Assembly: GCA_944990035.1 (NCBI GenBank)
Contig: CALYLX010000128.1
Coordinates: 1,736,001 to 1,800,000 of the forward strand
From: Clitopilus passeckerianus
Taxonomy: Eukaryota > Basidiomycota > Agaricomycetes > Agaricales > Entolomataceae
Length of the DNA: 64,000 nucleotides
Reading direction: 5' to 3'
Part shown: positions 31,913 through 46,240 of the stretch, one piece after another
How the letters are laid out: each line of letters opens with the position of its first letter
How positions within the stretch are numbered: position 1 is the first letter of the stretch
Notes under the pieces: generated by a model
What the model was told of the DNA's origin: nothing
The model's input: the letters and a program-made list of their open reading frames with translations, nothing else
The model's database searches: none
Position numbers and translations under genes: made by a program

Positions 31913-32691
31913 GCTGTAGGGTATAATGCCGCAGGTGGCTTTGACGGGGTCTATGCCGGCAACATAGATGTAGGAGGAGGAATCTGATCCCAGCCTTTTT
32001 ATTAGATGCAGTCACAGGCTCCAGCGCTTCGCAATCTCCATTGCGCAGATGTAGAGATTCCGATGTGGTCGCCAATTTGCCGGCTGCCAGGCCAGGAACC
32101 ACCACACTGGACATTGTGGAATTTCGATATCAAGGCACTTTTCAGCTGGTCGAGCAGGTTAACGCTTGATACACCCGACGTAATCTCGATAGATAAAAGC
32201 CCTTGGAGCAACCATGCGCAATTTGTGGACACCAACTTCTGCTGATTTTTTTTCTTGAGTTTACCGTAGCGTAGTTGGGTATGGATAAAGTCTCGCGTGT
32301 CGTTTTGAATGCCGTAATTACTGATTGACATCCAGTATGTAGTGGGAGAAACGAAAAGTTACCGGTGACGGCGTTGATTGTGCGACCATGCGACCATTCA
32401 CAGAAAAAGAAGAATCACGGGTGCATATGACAGCATGCAGATGTTAATCCTCTTGAGGTTTGTCAGAAGCAGCATTGGATCGTAGTTATGTTACAATGAA
32501 AAAAATTATGCTAAAGTGGGGTATCTTGGTAGTAGTGCTGTCCATATCCACAGATCGAAAACCAGAGAGACAGAATAGAGTATGACAGTTGGGCTCGGGT
32601 TACCCCAGGCCTCCTTCGTTTTCCCATTGCAGCACATAGCAAAGGTCCCCGCCCTTTGCTAGATGTCTAACACATCGTCAGGCGTACGGTG
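31913..32691. other. Intergenic region upstream of RAX1, no gene seen
   Basis: 779 bp between two minus-strand genes. A 109-codon minus frame (32331-32002) has no recognisable content. It likely holds the RAX1 promoter and a long 3' UTR of the coiled-coil gene. Confidence 0.4.
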
Positions 32692-35600
32692 TTATAGGAA
32701 GTCTTGATCATGATGCGGTCCCCTCCTTACCCTTGGGATGAAAGGGGGATCACGAAGGCTTCCCACCAGCATCGCGTCCCCTTGGGCACCGTGATCCATC
32801 AATTCTCCAGCAGCAGCCCATGAAGACAGCGCTGGCAGTAAATCTCTTATTCGAGAAGGACTCGATGCACGACTGGGATCCTTCTTGAGCCTTGAAGGAA
32901 GGTCCTTCGGTGAGGACGAAAGGGGTGGTTCATGTAGCTTGGCTGGTTCTGGAACCACAGAGGACGAAGTCGGAGGAGGAGCAGGAGCGGGCATCGGAGA
33001 TGGTGCGAGACTGCCTGCGAACTCTGTGAAAGAGTCTTGCGCCGTGTTACGCAGGTTCTGCACGGTTCTGCTCAACGCCCCGAAGACGGACATTTTCTCT
33101 GGCCAAGCCAGGCTTCCATAGACACCAGAGTCATGGGCGATGGCATTGGTAGTAGATGATCCTGCCGCTTCTGATGCCTGGTTGGTGAACGTAGAGTGGA
33201 TTGAAGAGTCGGACAGGCCTCGGCGACGCAAAGTCCGATGGAGGAGAGGACCAACGGTGTCGGGTTCTTCGTCGTTTGAATCCGTTATTGGGCTTGAGAC
33301 ATCTATGATTGCGTCCAAATCTCGAGAAATTCCACGGTTTCTGGAGGCCATTGACATTGTGGCTGAGCGCCCAATGGTTCCAGTCGAGGGAGGTGCTGAC
33401 GGGTTTGACAGATTCATGAAAGATGGTGCTTTTCGCGGACCTTTGGGAACGACTACCCATGGCTCGGCAGTAGAAGGCTGAGGGGCGCCAGCAAAAATGT
33501 TCATAACTCCCGATGAAGCAGAGGGTTCCTTCGAGATGGGAGGGCTCTGAAGGGGTTCGGACATGGTCTGTGCAATGGTACTAGTCGTCGAACGGCCTGC
33601 ACCGGTTCCAGTAAATTCTACATTGACAGTGGTCGCAGATGCAGAGAGTGCTGGTCGTTGCTTTGGCACGAAACGGGATGACGTCGGCGCTCGTGCTGTT
33701 GGTCGAATGCCTCCAGGACGCAACGTATTCTGGCGATCGACGCCTGCAGCCCCTGCAGGGGAGAATAACTTGGAAATTGGAGCGATCCAACCACCGACCC
33801 CCGAGCCTCCGGCGCCCTCCCTCTCCCTCTCCTGTTTCTCAGAATCGACCTTGCTTGGGTTCATTGCCGAATCGCTGACCCGTTTGGCGATAGAAGGATC
33901 GAGAATGATGTCGTTGAGAACAATGCGTAGCTCTCCGAGCTCTTGGAACATGTCCTTGAGAACTCTGAAAAGATTGCGGAAGTCTTTGCGCGTACACGTT
34001 GACACGACGCTCTCATCTTCGAGTAGGTACCGGAATTGAGCGCGTAGATTGGCGAGCTCGTTGACGACAGTATTGACTGTCGTGCGCGAGAGGTGACCCA
34101 CATCAGCTCCTCTCAGGTGCTGGCGCTTCAGGCGATTTGTAAGGGTGAGGGCATCGGCCTGGCCCATTCTAGTCACCAATGCAGTCACTCGTTCAAGAAT
34201 AACAGCTAGGTTTGACGAGGGTGATTCCGAATAAGAGGATGATTCAGAGCGAGGATCGTGGGGAGACATTGAGGAGGCGTAGGATGGAAGTGGGGAGGCG
34301 GCGGGTGCCAGCAAAGAATCAGTCTGAACTCCGCGAGAGCGGGTCAAGAGGAGTAGTGGTTTGCGTGCTCTCCTGTTCTCCCGTATGTTCCTGTCGTCTC
34401 CTTCATTCCACAGTTCGTCTCCAGAGCCCCCATTAGCAGCAGAATCGGGGCCTGGTTGTGGAAAGTTGGTCCATCTCGGTTCTGAGACTGCGGAATCTGT
34501 CGGTGACAGAGGTACTTGGTTGGTTTCTGGTGTAAGAGGCTCCTGGAAGTAAGGCTGATCAGTTGATGTTTCAATTGGGGGAAGATGCATACATACAAAA
34601 GATCGACGAGGGCGCCTCCTTTCCATGCTTATACTACTTCGAGGGCTGATCAGATGCGACTGGAATGATAGCTAATTAAGTGAGGTGTTCGATAGCGAAT
34701 TGAAGAAGGGACATACAGAGGTCTCCCTTCCTAATGAAACAGGTATCCCTCCACTAAAGGATTGTCTATAAAGCGGAGTTCCAGCTGGTCCATATTAGTT
34801 CACTCTGCGGATATCATGCGTGAACAGAATCCTGACCTCCGCTCCTTGAAGCAGCTTTCATTCTGAGTTCCTCTATTTCTTCCTTCAATGTGTGGTTCTC
34901 CTCTCGGGAATCAGCAAGCGCAGACTGTAGCTCGCCATTGTCCCGTTGCAATGCGTCATTATCGTTGACAAGAGATTCCAGTACATCCATGATTTCGGTT
35001 TGTTCTATATGTGCAGTTCTGCCGACCTCCTGTTATTTAGGTATTAGCGGCTTGTACTGGGCAGAACAGGAACAGAGCATACAGCCTGATTTAAGGCCTG
35101 GAGCCGCGTGCGAGCATCCCGTAAAGTATCTTCAGAAGATTGAGAACGATGCAATGCACGCTCTGTCAACGTGTCTTGCATTCGCCGCACTTCAGTCTGG
35201 AGCTTCACTAGTGATACAAGTGAGTGGTCTCATGCTTATACAAAACGAACGAGACATACTCGTTTTGTCCTTCATCGCAGCAAGTCTAGATTCGGCCAAT
35301 TTCGCTCTGTTAGCTTCCCCATCGCGTTCTTGTTGTATGTCGTCCTTCTCTCGGGAAAGCGTTGCGATGCGAGTTTCCCATCCCACCGATCGGGCATGCT
35401 GAGCAGTGAGGCGAGAGATAGCAGAACGAGCCTCTGTGAGTTCATTCATGATTGTTTGTTTCGAAGCTTCCAACTCTTCGCTTTGGGAAAGAGCTTGCTT
35501 GAGACGCTGGAACGGTTTGGTGAGATCAACCGAAATTGCTCGATACAAACGCTCACCTTTTCCAACTGAGAACGCTCCCGGCGCAGTATCTCAATCTCGT

Positions 35601-36083
35601 CCTCGCTGTCTTCGACTTGATCAGTTGTTCCGATGAGCTCTGGCTTTGCTGACGAGGTTGGGGACGGATGCTGCTTGCGGGACTACACATAGGTGAGTAA
35701 TGGACTGGCGGGTGAGTGGAGGGCGAATACCTTATGGCTACGAACGTATGCATCGTGTTTCTGCAACAATGCCTGCCCTATCTCTGTAGTAAATGTATTG
35801 TCAGTGGCGTGCAGCGAACGCTAAAAGCCGCAACACACTTACGCCCACTGAGGTCGAGTCTATTTTCGAGATGGTTTTTCGTCGACATCCACGACTGCAG
35901 ATTGTCGCAATTGCTCCGTCCGCAACAGCATGTTAGAATATTTGAGGATTCTGGGGTGACCAGATGCGAGAGTGTGGATAAAGCGTTGGTTAAGTCGTCG
36001 ATGGTGCTATTTGCATCATGAAAACTCCTTGTCAATGTTGATTCTGGTGATCCTGGACGAGTATCGTTATTTTCCACGTCCAT
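32692..36083 (-). CDS. Large coiled-coil hypothetical protein, 1006 aa
   Basis: Eight exons, join(32692..34659,34717..34784,34837..35029,35083..35207,35260..35506,35557..35682,35731..35783,35843..36083), all phase-consistent. The N-terminal about 80 residues contain a small Cys cluster (ILTCCCGRSNCDNLQSW) and an acidic start. Residues about 100-330 form a long coiled coil (EIEILRRERSQLEK, SEELEASKQTIMNELTEARS, LKEEIEELRMKAASR). A second helical block, VNELANLRAQFRYLLED through FRVLKDMFQELGELRIVLND, lies near residue 520. The rest is Ser/Pro-rich and disordered, ending PHHDQDFL. I do not recognise a family. The layout suggests a scaffold or cytoskeletal adaptor (inference). It lies 260 bp downstream of the RasGAP gene on the same strand. 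Confidence 0.8.
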
Positions 36084-36343
36084 CGTGGTGGTTGTGGTGA
36101 GAGTGCAAATGCCCGCAGGGCGGCTTAATGAAACGAATGGCTGGAATGTTATGCTGGGGTTATGAAAGTGTCATGGTAAGGACCGGCTAATTGTCATTGA
36201 TCGCCATTATGGATCGCAGCCATACGGAGAATTCCAAGTTAATCCTATTGTTTATACACAGAAATCCAGGTATTGTATTGTATCTATCAAGGAAGGGTAT
36301 CGTATATTCGTAAGGAGCGTAGATATTATATCGTCGAATTCAT

Positions 36344-39300
36344 TCAAGCAAGTAACATGTGAGCAACCACCCGAGGAATCCATTGCAGCATTTCTGCTGC
36401 TACGTCTCGTGGAAGGAATTGGAATGAGCTGGCAAGCCCTTCCATCTTCATCGACTTCAACGCATCCTTGTGCTCCTGACTAGGTACGGCGGGTTTGGTA
36501 TCGTCGAAAGACGTTGTAGATGCTGCTGCTCCTCTGCTTGATAGAGATCGGAACCCTTCATGGAGGGAAATCCGGAAGATATTAGAAGCAGAACGGATAA
36601 TCGAGGCGTTGGAGGAGTCGCTGAAGGCCACTCGGAGACGCTCTTGCAACGCCGGGTAGCTTGTGGATCATTCAGCTTGAGAGCATCTTTAGAAAAACGA
36701 AAGACCTACCAAAGTGCAATTACATGAGGGAACCTGTTGCCAATTTCCGAAAGGATAGAGAATAGGATCTCTGTCTCTGTGGCGTCACCTTGTGCATGGA
36801 CAAGAATAGGGCCAGCAAACGTTGTGACGAGCAATGCAGTTGTTGAATCCTCTACTCCTAGGAACGCTAGAGAGATATGCGGAACAGTGTCGTCTTCATC
36901 CTCGATACCTGCATCTGGCAGCCACACGCGGTCGATCTGGCATTCATCTAGTAGGGACCGATATTTGGCTTGTGATGTGGAAACAGGTAGCAAAGCGACG
37001 AAGTATCCCAATGCATCGCTAGAAATGCTGTCCCGGAAGCCATCAGGCACGTCTTCCGGCGTCTCCGACCGTATTGTTATGCGCAAAAGGCAGCGTAGGG
37101 CTTGCTCTGCGGCGTCCTTCAGTCCGTTCTGTCGGATGCCTTTGAATATAATGGCGGCGAGGGAGAAAGAAAAGTTGGTTTCAAATGACAGTGCAAGTAT
37201 CTTGTCGAGTTGGGATGTTGCTTCCGCCAATATGCTGCGATGGTCCAACAGGACTGTTGCAACAGACTCGTGGGTGAACAAGCCCCGGGACTCCATACCT
37301 TCAATGGTTGCACACAGGAGCCGGCACGCGTCAACATAGAATGAAAAGGTGCTGGCTTGCAAGAGCGATACGGCAAACCAGAACAACGATGGCAGGAACC
37401 GGCTATTGGGGGACATGGCAGGGACCACGCTGCATAAACACCGGACAATGCTGACGATTGGCAGAACAAACGTCCCGTCCTCAGTTTTGGCGAGCGCTGT
37501 GCTGAGGGCGACCAGTATTTGATAAACGAAATCGTCGTCTACGTCCGATGTCGCAAGAGCGCCAAGGACATTGAAAGCTCGAGCTTGTACGTATGGTGAC
37601 ACCTGGAACGCGACGGAGGCAGTCAATCCCATTAACCGGGCTCTCCAGACGTTCTCAATTCCTTGTATAAGCATGTAAGCATTTGGCCAATCTCGCAGGG
37701 AATAAAAGCGGCATACCCTTGCTCCCGGAAGCCATGCGGAAGGTTTTGAGGAAGAATGCTATCAGGCGCTCTTGGTTATCAAGACACTCCTTGTCATTCG
37801 GAGGATCAACAGTCGTGTACTCTGAGGAGCAATTGTAGCGCTGCAAACCAAACAGGTTGAGAACCTCTGGAGAATTGAGGTCTGATATCAGCTGAAGTAG
37901 GTCGGCGCCAGCAGTGTCCTCCGTTCGAGAATGGTATAATGCCTGGAGAAGGTTGATTGCAACACCGTACACCGTTCTCCGGAGTAACAACGGGCCAGCT
38001 GCAGCGAGGAGAGAGATTGTGTGAACCGTTTCAGGCACAAAAAGCTGATCATAACCTGGTTGTCCTTTAGAGGCTCCGATGAAGAGGCAGAAGCGAGCTA
38101 AGATGAATATATCTTGCCAACTTGCATGCTTTGTTATGTCAGTCATTGTGTTTGTGGTTGAGGGATTGACGCGTGTCATAGTCTGAATTTCGTTGGTCAA
38201 AGCATTTCCGCCGTATCAAGTGAACTCACCTTGCGCAATTTCGCATGGACTCTGCCTCGTACGCCAATAGATGCAAGCGGGGTCACAGCTCGAATGATGG
38301 CCTCAGCGCGTTGTGTTCCCTGTCCTCTCTCATGTGCTGCCCGCAAAACCTCGTCTAAAATCGCGTCGATGGTAACTGGCTCGAGTCTCCCGATCTCCGA
38401 CCAGATGTACCTCTGGACAGTAGGAATAATCTACCCGCCTGTGAGTCATGTAGGCAGTCAATAGAGTTGCTTTACGCACCTCTGGATTGCTAGCCGTCAT
38501 GTCAGTGAGTTGCCGAATGCAGTCCCGCACCCTGGCTCCAGAACGATCCCATAGGGGATTAGTTGGGTCTGAAAAATGTACTAGATTCTTGATCCAGGGA
38601 CTCATATACTGCAGGCAACTAATGCGCTGCGAGATGTCTACAAGTGCATCCATAGCTGTTGTTACCTCAGGGATGAAATCGAGGGTGAGTCGAGGAGAAT
38701 GTCGGGCCAACTTTTCGCTTAATTGGTATCCGTAGGCAGCTGGGTCTCCGGGTATGAATCCCGCTGCACAAGGGCGCTATGAGCCAACGGGCATATCTTA
38801 GAAACTAAGCGTAATCACCTTGGGTTGCAATAGCTGGGGTTTTGCTGTATTGGAGATACTGACATACTGCGCCCAGTAGTTCATAGGCGGCACCCCGAAG
38901 TTCGTCGTGATTGAGTGAAATACTGAGTAATCCAATATGCAACAAAGTCGCGGGGACGTTCGAGAAACGCGAGAAGCGGTCTGACGTAGGCATGTGAGCC
39001 CCGTCTTTCAGGCGGCCTTTGGCCTCTCGGATGCTCTGTAAGAACGACGCTGAGCTACAGTACATAGTACAATTTCAGGGCGAAAACCTTACCTTGACAA
39101 TTTCATCGCGTTGGTCGGAGGCGAAGTACATCGTTACGCCATTCTTCCGCATGATGAACTCGTCCGCCTCGGACCCTGTGTTCACCTTGTAGGCATCGCT
39201 GATATCGGATAGATAATATATCTCCACCGCTTCACATGATAAACTAGCGGATATAGCTTGTGTCGTGACCTGATCCAAGAAAGGTCACGATGAACTCGGG

Positions 39301-42300
39301 ATACAATCCAAAAGACATACCGAAACAATGCGACAGTGGTCTTCTGCGACGTGGATGCTTACTGGTTGCTGGGGTCGCTTCCTGGTTGCTGCGAAGCATA
39401 TTTGGCGCTGGGCTTCCAAGCTCGCTGAATGGTTGATCAGATTTTGGAGGAACCCTTGAGTTGATATTCACATACTGGCCAAAACAAGATAAGGAAGTGC
39501 CTCTGGAGGAACGTGCTCCTTCAATTCGTCGACCGATTTGTATGAGTGAATACCCTGCTGACAGAATTGAGCACCTGGGGAAACATGAGCCCGGATACTT
39601 CTTTAATGTCATGATTTCAGGTTGGCTTACCCGCCGTCAAGTTATACAACCTCCGTAAGAACTTCAGAGTGAGGTTGTTGGGGTTCAAGATGCGGGTCTT
39701 TTGGAACTTGAGTCTGACATCGGAAGGGACCAGTTCTGCGCAATACTTTAACCACTGGAGTGGGACTTCGGACATAGAAGAAAAGCAGGTGCAGTCCAGA
39801 ATGAGATCAAAATTTCGGTCCACATGAGGTTCCAAGGCCTAAAAGAAAGTCAAAACGATAAGAACTCCTCTGAAGATTTGGCTTGCCTTAAACACATGAT
39901 ACATAAGTAACTCGATATCGTGAGCTTCGACATTGATCTTCGAGAGCCTTAGGATAAAAGTTGAGTCTCGAGCCTTGTTTCAAGATTAGCGGTGTCCATT
40001 ATCTAAGCGATGAAGAATACCTCAGGAGTGTCGACAGCTATGAAGATGTCCTCAACTTCAGCTGTATCCCTGCCGGCGTTGCGGGACATTAGGCTCTGAT
40101 ACTCTGTGTGTTGGTCGCGGGGGAGAAGCGCAGGACGAGGGACCTCGTATGGGGACCCAAAATCTACGAGGAGGCTGCACAGTCCGTCCCAGGCTCTCTT
40201 GCCGTTAGCAGCAGTTGGATCGCCTTCAGAAGCAGGCTTTGAGAGGCTCAAAAGCTCTTTTCCAATCTTGTCGGCATGTCGATCGAAGAAACGGTGAAGT
40301 ACAATCACGTCTGTGTCATCTGGAGTTGCCCCAAGCCAGTGATCCTTTGCCGAATCTTCCGGGGAGACAGGTTTCTAGAGTGATAAAGATGGTCAACTGT
40401 CACATATTGGATGGGCAGACACACTCTCCATACCTGGAGGTCATTCAGATATCTAGTCATCACAGTGATGTTCTGCCTCAAAAAGTCATTGAGACATGTC
40501 ATGTGCTTCTCCTTCCCAAAGAACATGTTGTTTGACAAATTTTGGATGATTTTGGCAATCAGCATGAGGCCACGGCGAACGGTCCAATTATGTTCCGGAG
40601 GGAATGATATGTCGACGTTTTCAGGAGACACCATAGCAGGAATAATGAATCTAGCCGGATTGTAATTGAGCGAGACTTGAAAGTCAATACCACCGAGACT
40701 TACCGCAAAAATATGAACGCCCCAGTTACAGAATATCTTGAATTCGGCCATGACATGACTCTAAACGTTCGAGGATCAGCTCCGGGTGAGTCCCTGATCG
40801 AAAGGTTACATACACAGTACTTGATATATGCGCACATATCTCCTTGAAAATGCTGGACTGAGCGTAAGAGATGTTGATTGAAGGAGCGGTAGCTACACTC
40901 ACGCAGGCATATCGGGGGCCATTCTCGCAGCAAGGTCTAAGAAATACATAGCTGCGCTTTCAACATTCGGTTTGTTGCGTTGCTCCTCTGGGTGGATGCG
41001 ATTCGGATCCATATCGAAAGCGAGGCCTTCCTTGGCCATTTCCAGCATCCGATCTGTTAGTGGTACGAGAAGCTGGCGTAGGTAACTATAACCATGAATC
41101 TTGGCAAAGGTGCCCAGAAGCTTGGTGTATGTGTTATTCCCTCGGAAGAGTTCCATTTCGTTCGCTACGAAAAATCAGACACGACAAGGTGATCGTGAAG
41201 GTCTGGGACTCACGGCTCGCCGCCACCTCTTTCTCAACAACAGCTTTGATGAGTGCCAGGATGGAGCTACGTGTGTTAAAAACATTCAGAAGAACTGACA
41301 CCATCATGTCAGTTTCTGATGCTGGGCAGACCTCACAGACGGTCAGAGCCAGAATCATCTATGACAAGACAGATCAGCATTCATATAGCATTTTTAGCAA
41401 CAGATCCCCGTACATCCGATCCTCTAACAAGCTAGTAACACTGCCATCAGCCCTCTGCGAGAATGGCTAACATTTTGTAGACACACCTCGAAGAGACGAT
41501 TGTTACGCGCTTGAGTTGCTGATCGATCCTCCGGGTCGAACTTAGTACCCTGGCCAAGCACACGGGCGAAGACGTGAGCGAAAATGGCTCTCTTCCGGAG
41601 ATCGTTGTCGTATGCCAATTGGAGGGATTGCTTGAAGCCACTTTCGGTATTGGCACTAACCAAGTGCGAGAGACCGGTGATTGTTAGCTCCCTTACTTCA
41701 GCCGCTCGCTGAGCAATCCGAGCCTGGAATACCCTTCTGAGCAAGTGCACCAAACAAGGAGAGATTCAGGCATACCTGGTAAGCAGCTTCAGCCATTATT
41801 TCTGCTTGAGGGTCTGACTTCAAAACTGTCGCGGGTCGCTGAAGGCCATCCAAATCAGTCTCAGAAGCCATCAGCAACCTAATCTCACTCACGGGAGGCA
41901 TTCCTCGACAGGGTTCCATGGCTTGAAGTAGAAAGCCGGCAAACTTGTTGAACATTCGAGAGACGACATGGAGCCTGTCATCCCCAGTGATGGTATTATC
42001 CATGGGCCGTAGCTGCAACCGATGTAGGAGTTTCACCGAAGTCCGTAAGCAAGCAAGATTGAGATCAGCTTGGATGCCAGCAAATTGTCCCTCCTTGCAG
42101 GTCATCAGCAGCAGCTTAGCATCTTCTTTGGATGAGCTCACCTCTAAGGGTTGTATCCACCTCATGATGGCGTCGAGGATCTCGTGGCGAGCATTGCTCT
42201 CTTTACGGGACGCGAGAGCGTCCGTGCGGTCACAGACACTCTCGCACATGAGGCAGAATTTGTGCTTGACTCGGTAGGAGTTTGAATCAGTAAAACGAGA

Positions 42301-45300
42301 CATAAAAGTGGCCAATGTGAGGATCGTTGAACTGATGTCGATGCTAGAAATATCCTCGCTGGAAACCTGGTCATTCTCGACGATGAGCTTGAGGATTCCA
42401 ATGAACTTTGAAAGGGTTCAGCCCTCCTTTCCGCGTTACGTTATTGGTCATAGTACAAACCTGGTCGGCGAAAAGGATGTAATTGTCTGTGAGGATGGTC
42501 CCTGCACCGTCCTCAATTTCGCGGATGGCCCTAGAAGTATTTGAGTAACTAAGTTGAGCAGTCACCAGTGCATCGTAATTTACCCATCAAGATGTCTCAG
42601 AAGTTTTGCATGGAGACGAGGGCTCAATTCGGCGCCGAGAGCATCTTTGGCTAGTTCTTGGATCTGTGTATCAGGGTAAACCAGTAGGTTGGTCAAGTCT
42701 TTGATGAACATTGTAATGAGTTCTCCCGGTCGATGCATGACGCGCAATGAATCGGGTAGCCATTGAGCTGGTAGTGCAGACGCGAGAGACGACGTTTCAT
42801 GGCTGTCAAGAAGACAGGCACCTCCAAGCGCAGCCAAGAATAGCGTCAAATTTTGCCACTGAAAGCGCTCATCCTGAAGAGAAGCGTTATTAAAGGGACA
42901 ACAACAACATGAAAAAATTCTACCTGTTTCCATAACAGGTTTCGGCGAGTCTGGGAATCATCATCCTTCATAGTGTCATAAATGGCTTCAGAGAGTTCCC
43001 GCCACCGCCAGTAGCACTCGTTCCAGACTGCGATGTGTGCTGCAGAAGGGTACGTGATTGATCGCACGTATTTGCGAATTCGTTTCTGGTGTCCCACGCG
43101 ACCTAGAGTATGCTGCCTCAGCATCTGTGGGAGGACTGTAAGAACGGAACCTACCAACGATGACCACTTTGGGGTCCCCGAGTTGCTCGTACATTCGGGA
43201 ACGTTTGGAATTGTCTTCTTCCGACATATGAGGGTTCACGGGAACATCAGGTTGTTTCTCTGCCAAGATTATGAGGCGTAACCCGGTAGCAGCCCGATAT
43301 GATATGTTGCTATCCGCAGACGTCAGCGATATTAAAAAGGCGATTTCTGCTAGTAGGAACGCTGGAACACGAAGCGGTTCCGTTTGAATGCTCTTCACAA
43401 GTGGCGACTAATTCATATTAGGTTGTGAAGATGGGCCCAGGTGTGCAACAGTAGAACTCACGTCACTCTTTCTACTGAAAAGTTCCACAAGCTGGTGGGC
43501 CACAATCACCCATAACTTCTGCGCCTCCACGTCTTTCCTTTCCTGCAAGAGATTTGTTGAAATGTTCAACAAGATGGCGGGTCTGTTACCTAGTCAGCCT
43601 GAACCCGAGGTCGTTAAAACTGACACTTACAGCGTAATTTTGAGGAACGAAACTTTCAGACTAAAGTATGAATCTGGAGGATCAGGCGGGGTGGCCGAAT
43701 ACATGGCCTCGGCAATCGCTTGGAAGCCGCCAGCAATGAAAATCTTGACATAGATATCGATCGGTGCCTCCCAGATCTTATTCGCAGTGGTGACCCATTC
43801 TTCGATCTCCTCGGTCGTGATGTGCTTGAGATGAAAGAGAGGTTCCGCCTGCCAAAGTGACAACATGCCCAGCAAAAGCAGTTCTCGGTCAGTAAGCGAG
43901 TTGAAAGGTGTGCGTCTTGCTCTAGGTCTGCCTGCCGCACGTTTGGTATTGCCGCTGGCGTCGAGTTCAGGGCGTCGGAGCGCGGTCGCCTTGAAGTATG
44001 ATAAATGAGCACGAAATTGCCCATTCGGACTGGTAGTTAACTTCACCGTGAAGATAGACCGGAAGCGAGGTGCCGCCATATCGAGCAGAGTGTCCAAAGG
44101 ATGTTGCCATTTAATTCGAGATGCCTGTGGTCGATATTAGGATATCTTGAGTTCTGGCAATACCCGCCTACATACCTCCTTCGTTAGCGTCAACAAGGCT
44201 CGGACTACGCAAAGCTTGACAGCCTCAGACCGGTCAGCTTCAAGACACGTTTCGAACAGAGGGAGGGCGTCTTGAATGGGGAGAAAGCGCCAAAGGGTAA
44301 CCAAAGCTTCCGCGTACATCCCCACATCAATTTCTTCTTGGGTCTCCCAAAAAGGTGGGCGATGGGCATGAGACGAGAGTGCCGACTGCTGTTCCTCAAT
44401 AGGGCGAATTATAGACGAGATTTTAGATGCACATACCTTTATTTCGTGAGCTAGATCGTAAGCAATTGACTGAAGGGCGACTTCTCCCTCTGGCTTGATG
44501 TATGTAGCTGCTCGGCACATATCAACCATGCACACAAGCGCAACATCCGACAGTCTTGACTGCCCATGTGCATGTTTCAAGATTTCCTCTCCAAATCTGA
44601 TTTCCTGTAGAGAGTTGTTGAGAATGTGTATTAACTTTGAGAAGAGCGTATACCTTTCTGCTTCCCTTTGAGTTGGTATAACTCGATTCAAAGTCGTTCT
44701 TCAGGCGATCTGAAGTGCAATTAAGGATAGTAAGGGTGGGCCAGAATGTTTTCTCATCGCCCGACTGGCTTATCGAGTACAGGAGGTCGAAGACGCGTTC
44801 AGGTGCCCCGTCCGTCTTGCCTCTATATCGCAAGGACTCGTCGAACTCTGCAGGAAAGTTCGTAATCCAACTCCATACGGCATAGCGGAGGGGATCTGCA
44901 ATGGCACTACGTGACTCCTTTCCCATGCTGACAAGCAAAGACGACAGTTCTGAGAAGGGAGGTTAGTATGTTTGCCATCAAAAGTATAGGCCAGCACTGA
45001 CCCGTCAACAGCTGGACAAGTCGGTTTCTGTCCAAAATACTATGGGCCATGAGCTGAAGATCAGCAAGATCAGGGCTCTCAGTGGAATTCCGTTCCAGAG
45101 AACGAATCTTGCCCCGTATGCGCGTATAAACAGCATCATAATTGGATGCGGACACTTGGAATACGACTTTTCCGGCGTATTTGCAGATAAGGCTCGTCAC
45201 AGGAAGTGTTGACCTGACTTGGGAGACATGGGTCTTTTCATAAACGACCTTTCCCCCCGGGATAAGGATGGTGGAATTGAGGCTGAGTTTACTCGATTTG

Positions 45301-46240
45301 ACGGACGTCGACGACGATTGAGCTCGGAGGACGGTTTCTCTTGGATGGGCATAGTTGGTCGCCGGAGTCGAGGGGGCCTCAGCAGGAACCTCTGGAACCC
45401 CAACGGCTGCAAGGGCGCTGCCTTCGAAATCCCGGAACGATATATCAGTCCAGGAGTTGCTCATCATGAGTTGATTATTTTGATTCTCAACGGGTGGCTG
45501 AATGAAGAGGACCATGACACTCAAAACATATTTCGCGCAATCATCGTTCAGTGGAACAGGTTCCTGTGAAGTTGGAGGAGGTATAGAATGGTCGGACGAC
45601 GCTTGCCGAAACACTCGTGTAGATCCGGTGAAGTGTGAAGATTCTGAAGGGGCAGACGTGCTGTGGCCAGCGCGAGAGTTGGAGCGATGAGTGGGACTCC
45701 ATCGGGATGACAGAGTTAGGGACAAAACTTTCAGAACAAAAAGTTGGGACTGCAGGATCTCGATGGTGGGTGGGTCTAGTGCTTGCTGAAAATGGAATCA
45801 GATTGGGTAGCATAAGTAGATGAAATACAACTGACACTAGACAGGCGCTCTAAGAGTTCACTCAGAGCGTACACAATTGTGTCTAGCGAGTCAGTAGATA
45901 GCTCAACCAAAGCTTCAATGACTTGTTGGATGGTGTTGTCTCCTTCAAGTCTGTCCAACGACACGCCTGAATTGCACGGAAGCTGTAGAACGACGATGTT
46001 CAACGAAGGTGAGATATTATCCGATGAGTCGCGTACCTTGCCCCTCAACCTGGTCACCAACACTTGAACAACCTTCTGTTGTGGGCTCATTTTATCGGCA
46101 GAAGTTTGGTACCCGTGTTGTTGCGGCTGCATTGAATTCAGGCTGTAGAGGGCGTGATAGGATTCGTTACTCTTGTGTATTCGTGACGGCGGGTGGTGAT
46201 GAGGTGGCCCCGCAGAGGCTGAGGGCCGACGGTTTGGCAT
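36344..46240 (-). CDS. IRA1: IRA/neurofibromin-type Ras GTPase-activating protein
   Basis: A roughly 9.9 kb gene with more than 20 exons. The first are 45836-46240, 45002-45785, 44654-44949, 44437-44604 and 44176-44394, all joining in frame. The protein should be about 2,700 aa. It starts MPNRRPSASAGPPHHH; a long helical region follows. The RasGAP domain lies at about 41360-40310: ILALTVCEVCPASETDMMVS, then LFRGNNTYTKLL with the arginine finger, YSYLRQLLVPL, RRGLMLIAKIIQNLSNN and FFGKEKHMTCLNDFLR. After it comes the Sec14-like/PH module typical of neurofibromins: FDLILDCTCFSSMSEVP, LQWLKYCAELVPSDV, FLRRLYNLTAG, AQFCQQGIHSYKSVDELKEH. It turns Ras-GTP off and so lowers cAMP/PKA signalling in fungi. 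The C-terminus is helical and ends RVVAHMLLA. Not every junction was checked base by base. Confidence 0.93.

Noticed and set aside
32002..32331. 109-codon minus frame upstream of RAX1
   Set aside because: No recognisable motif. It lies just upstream of a well-modelled gene and is probably leader or spacer.
36737..37339. 200-codon plus-strand open frame
   Set aside because: It is antisense to a RasGAP exon and shows no recognisable content.
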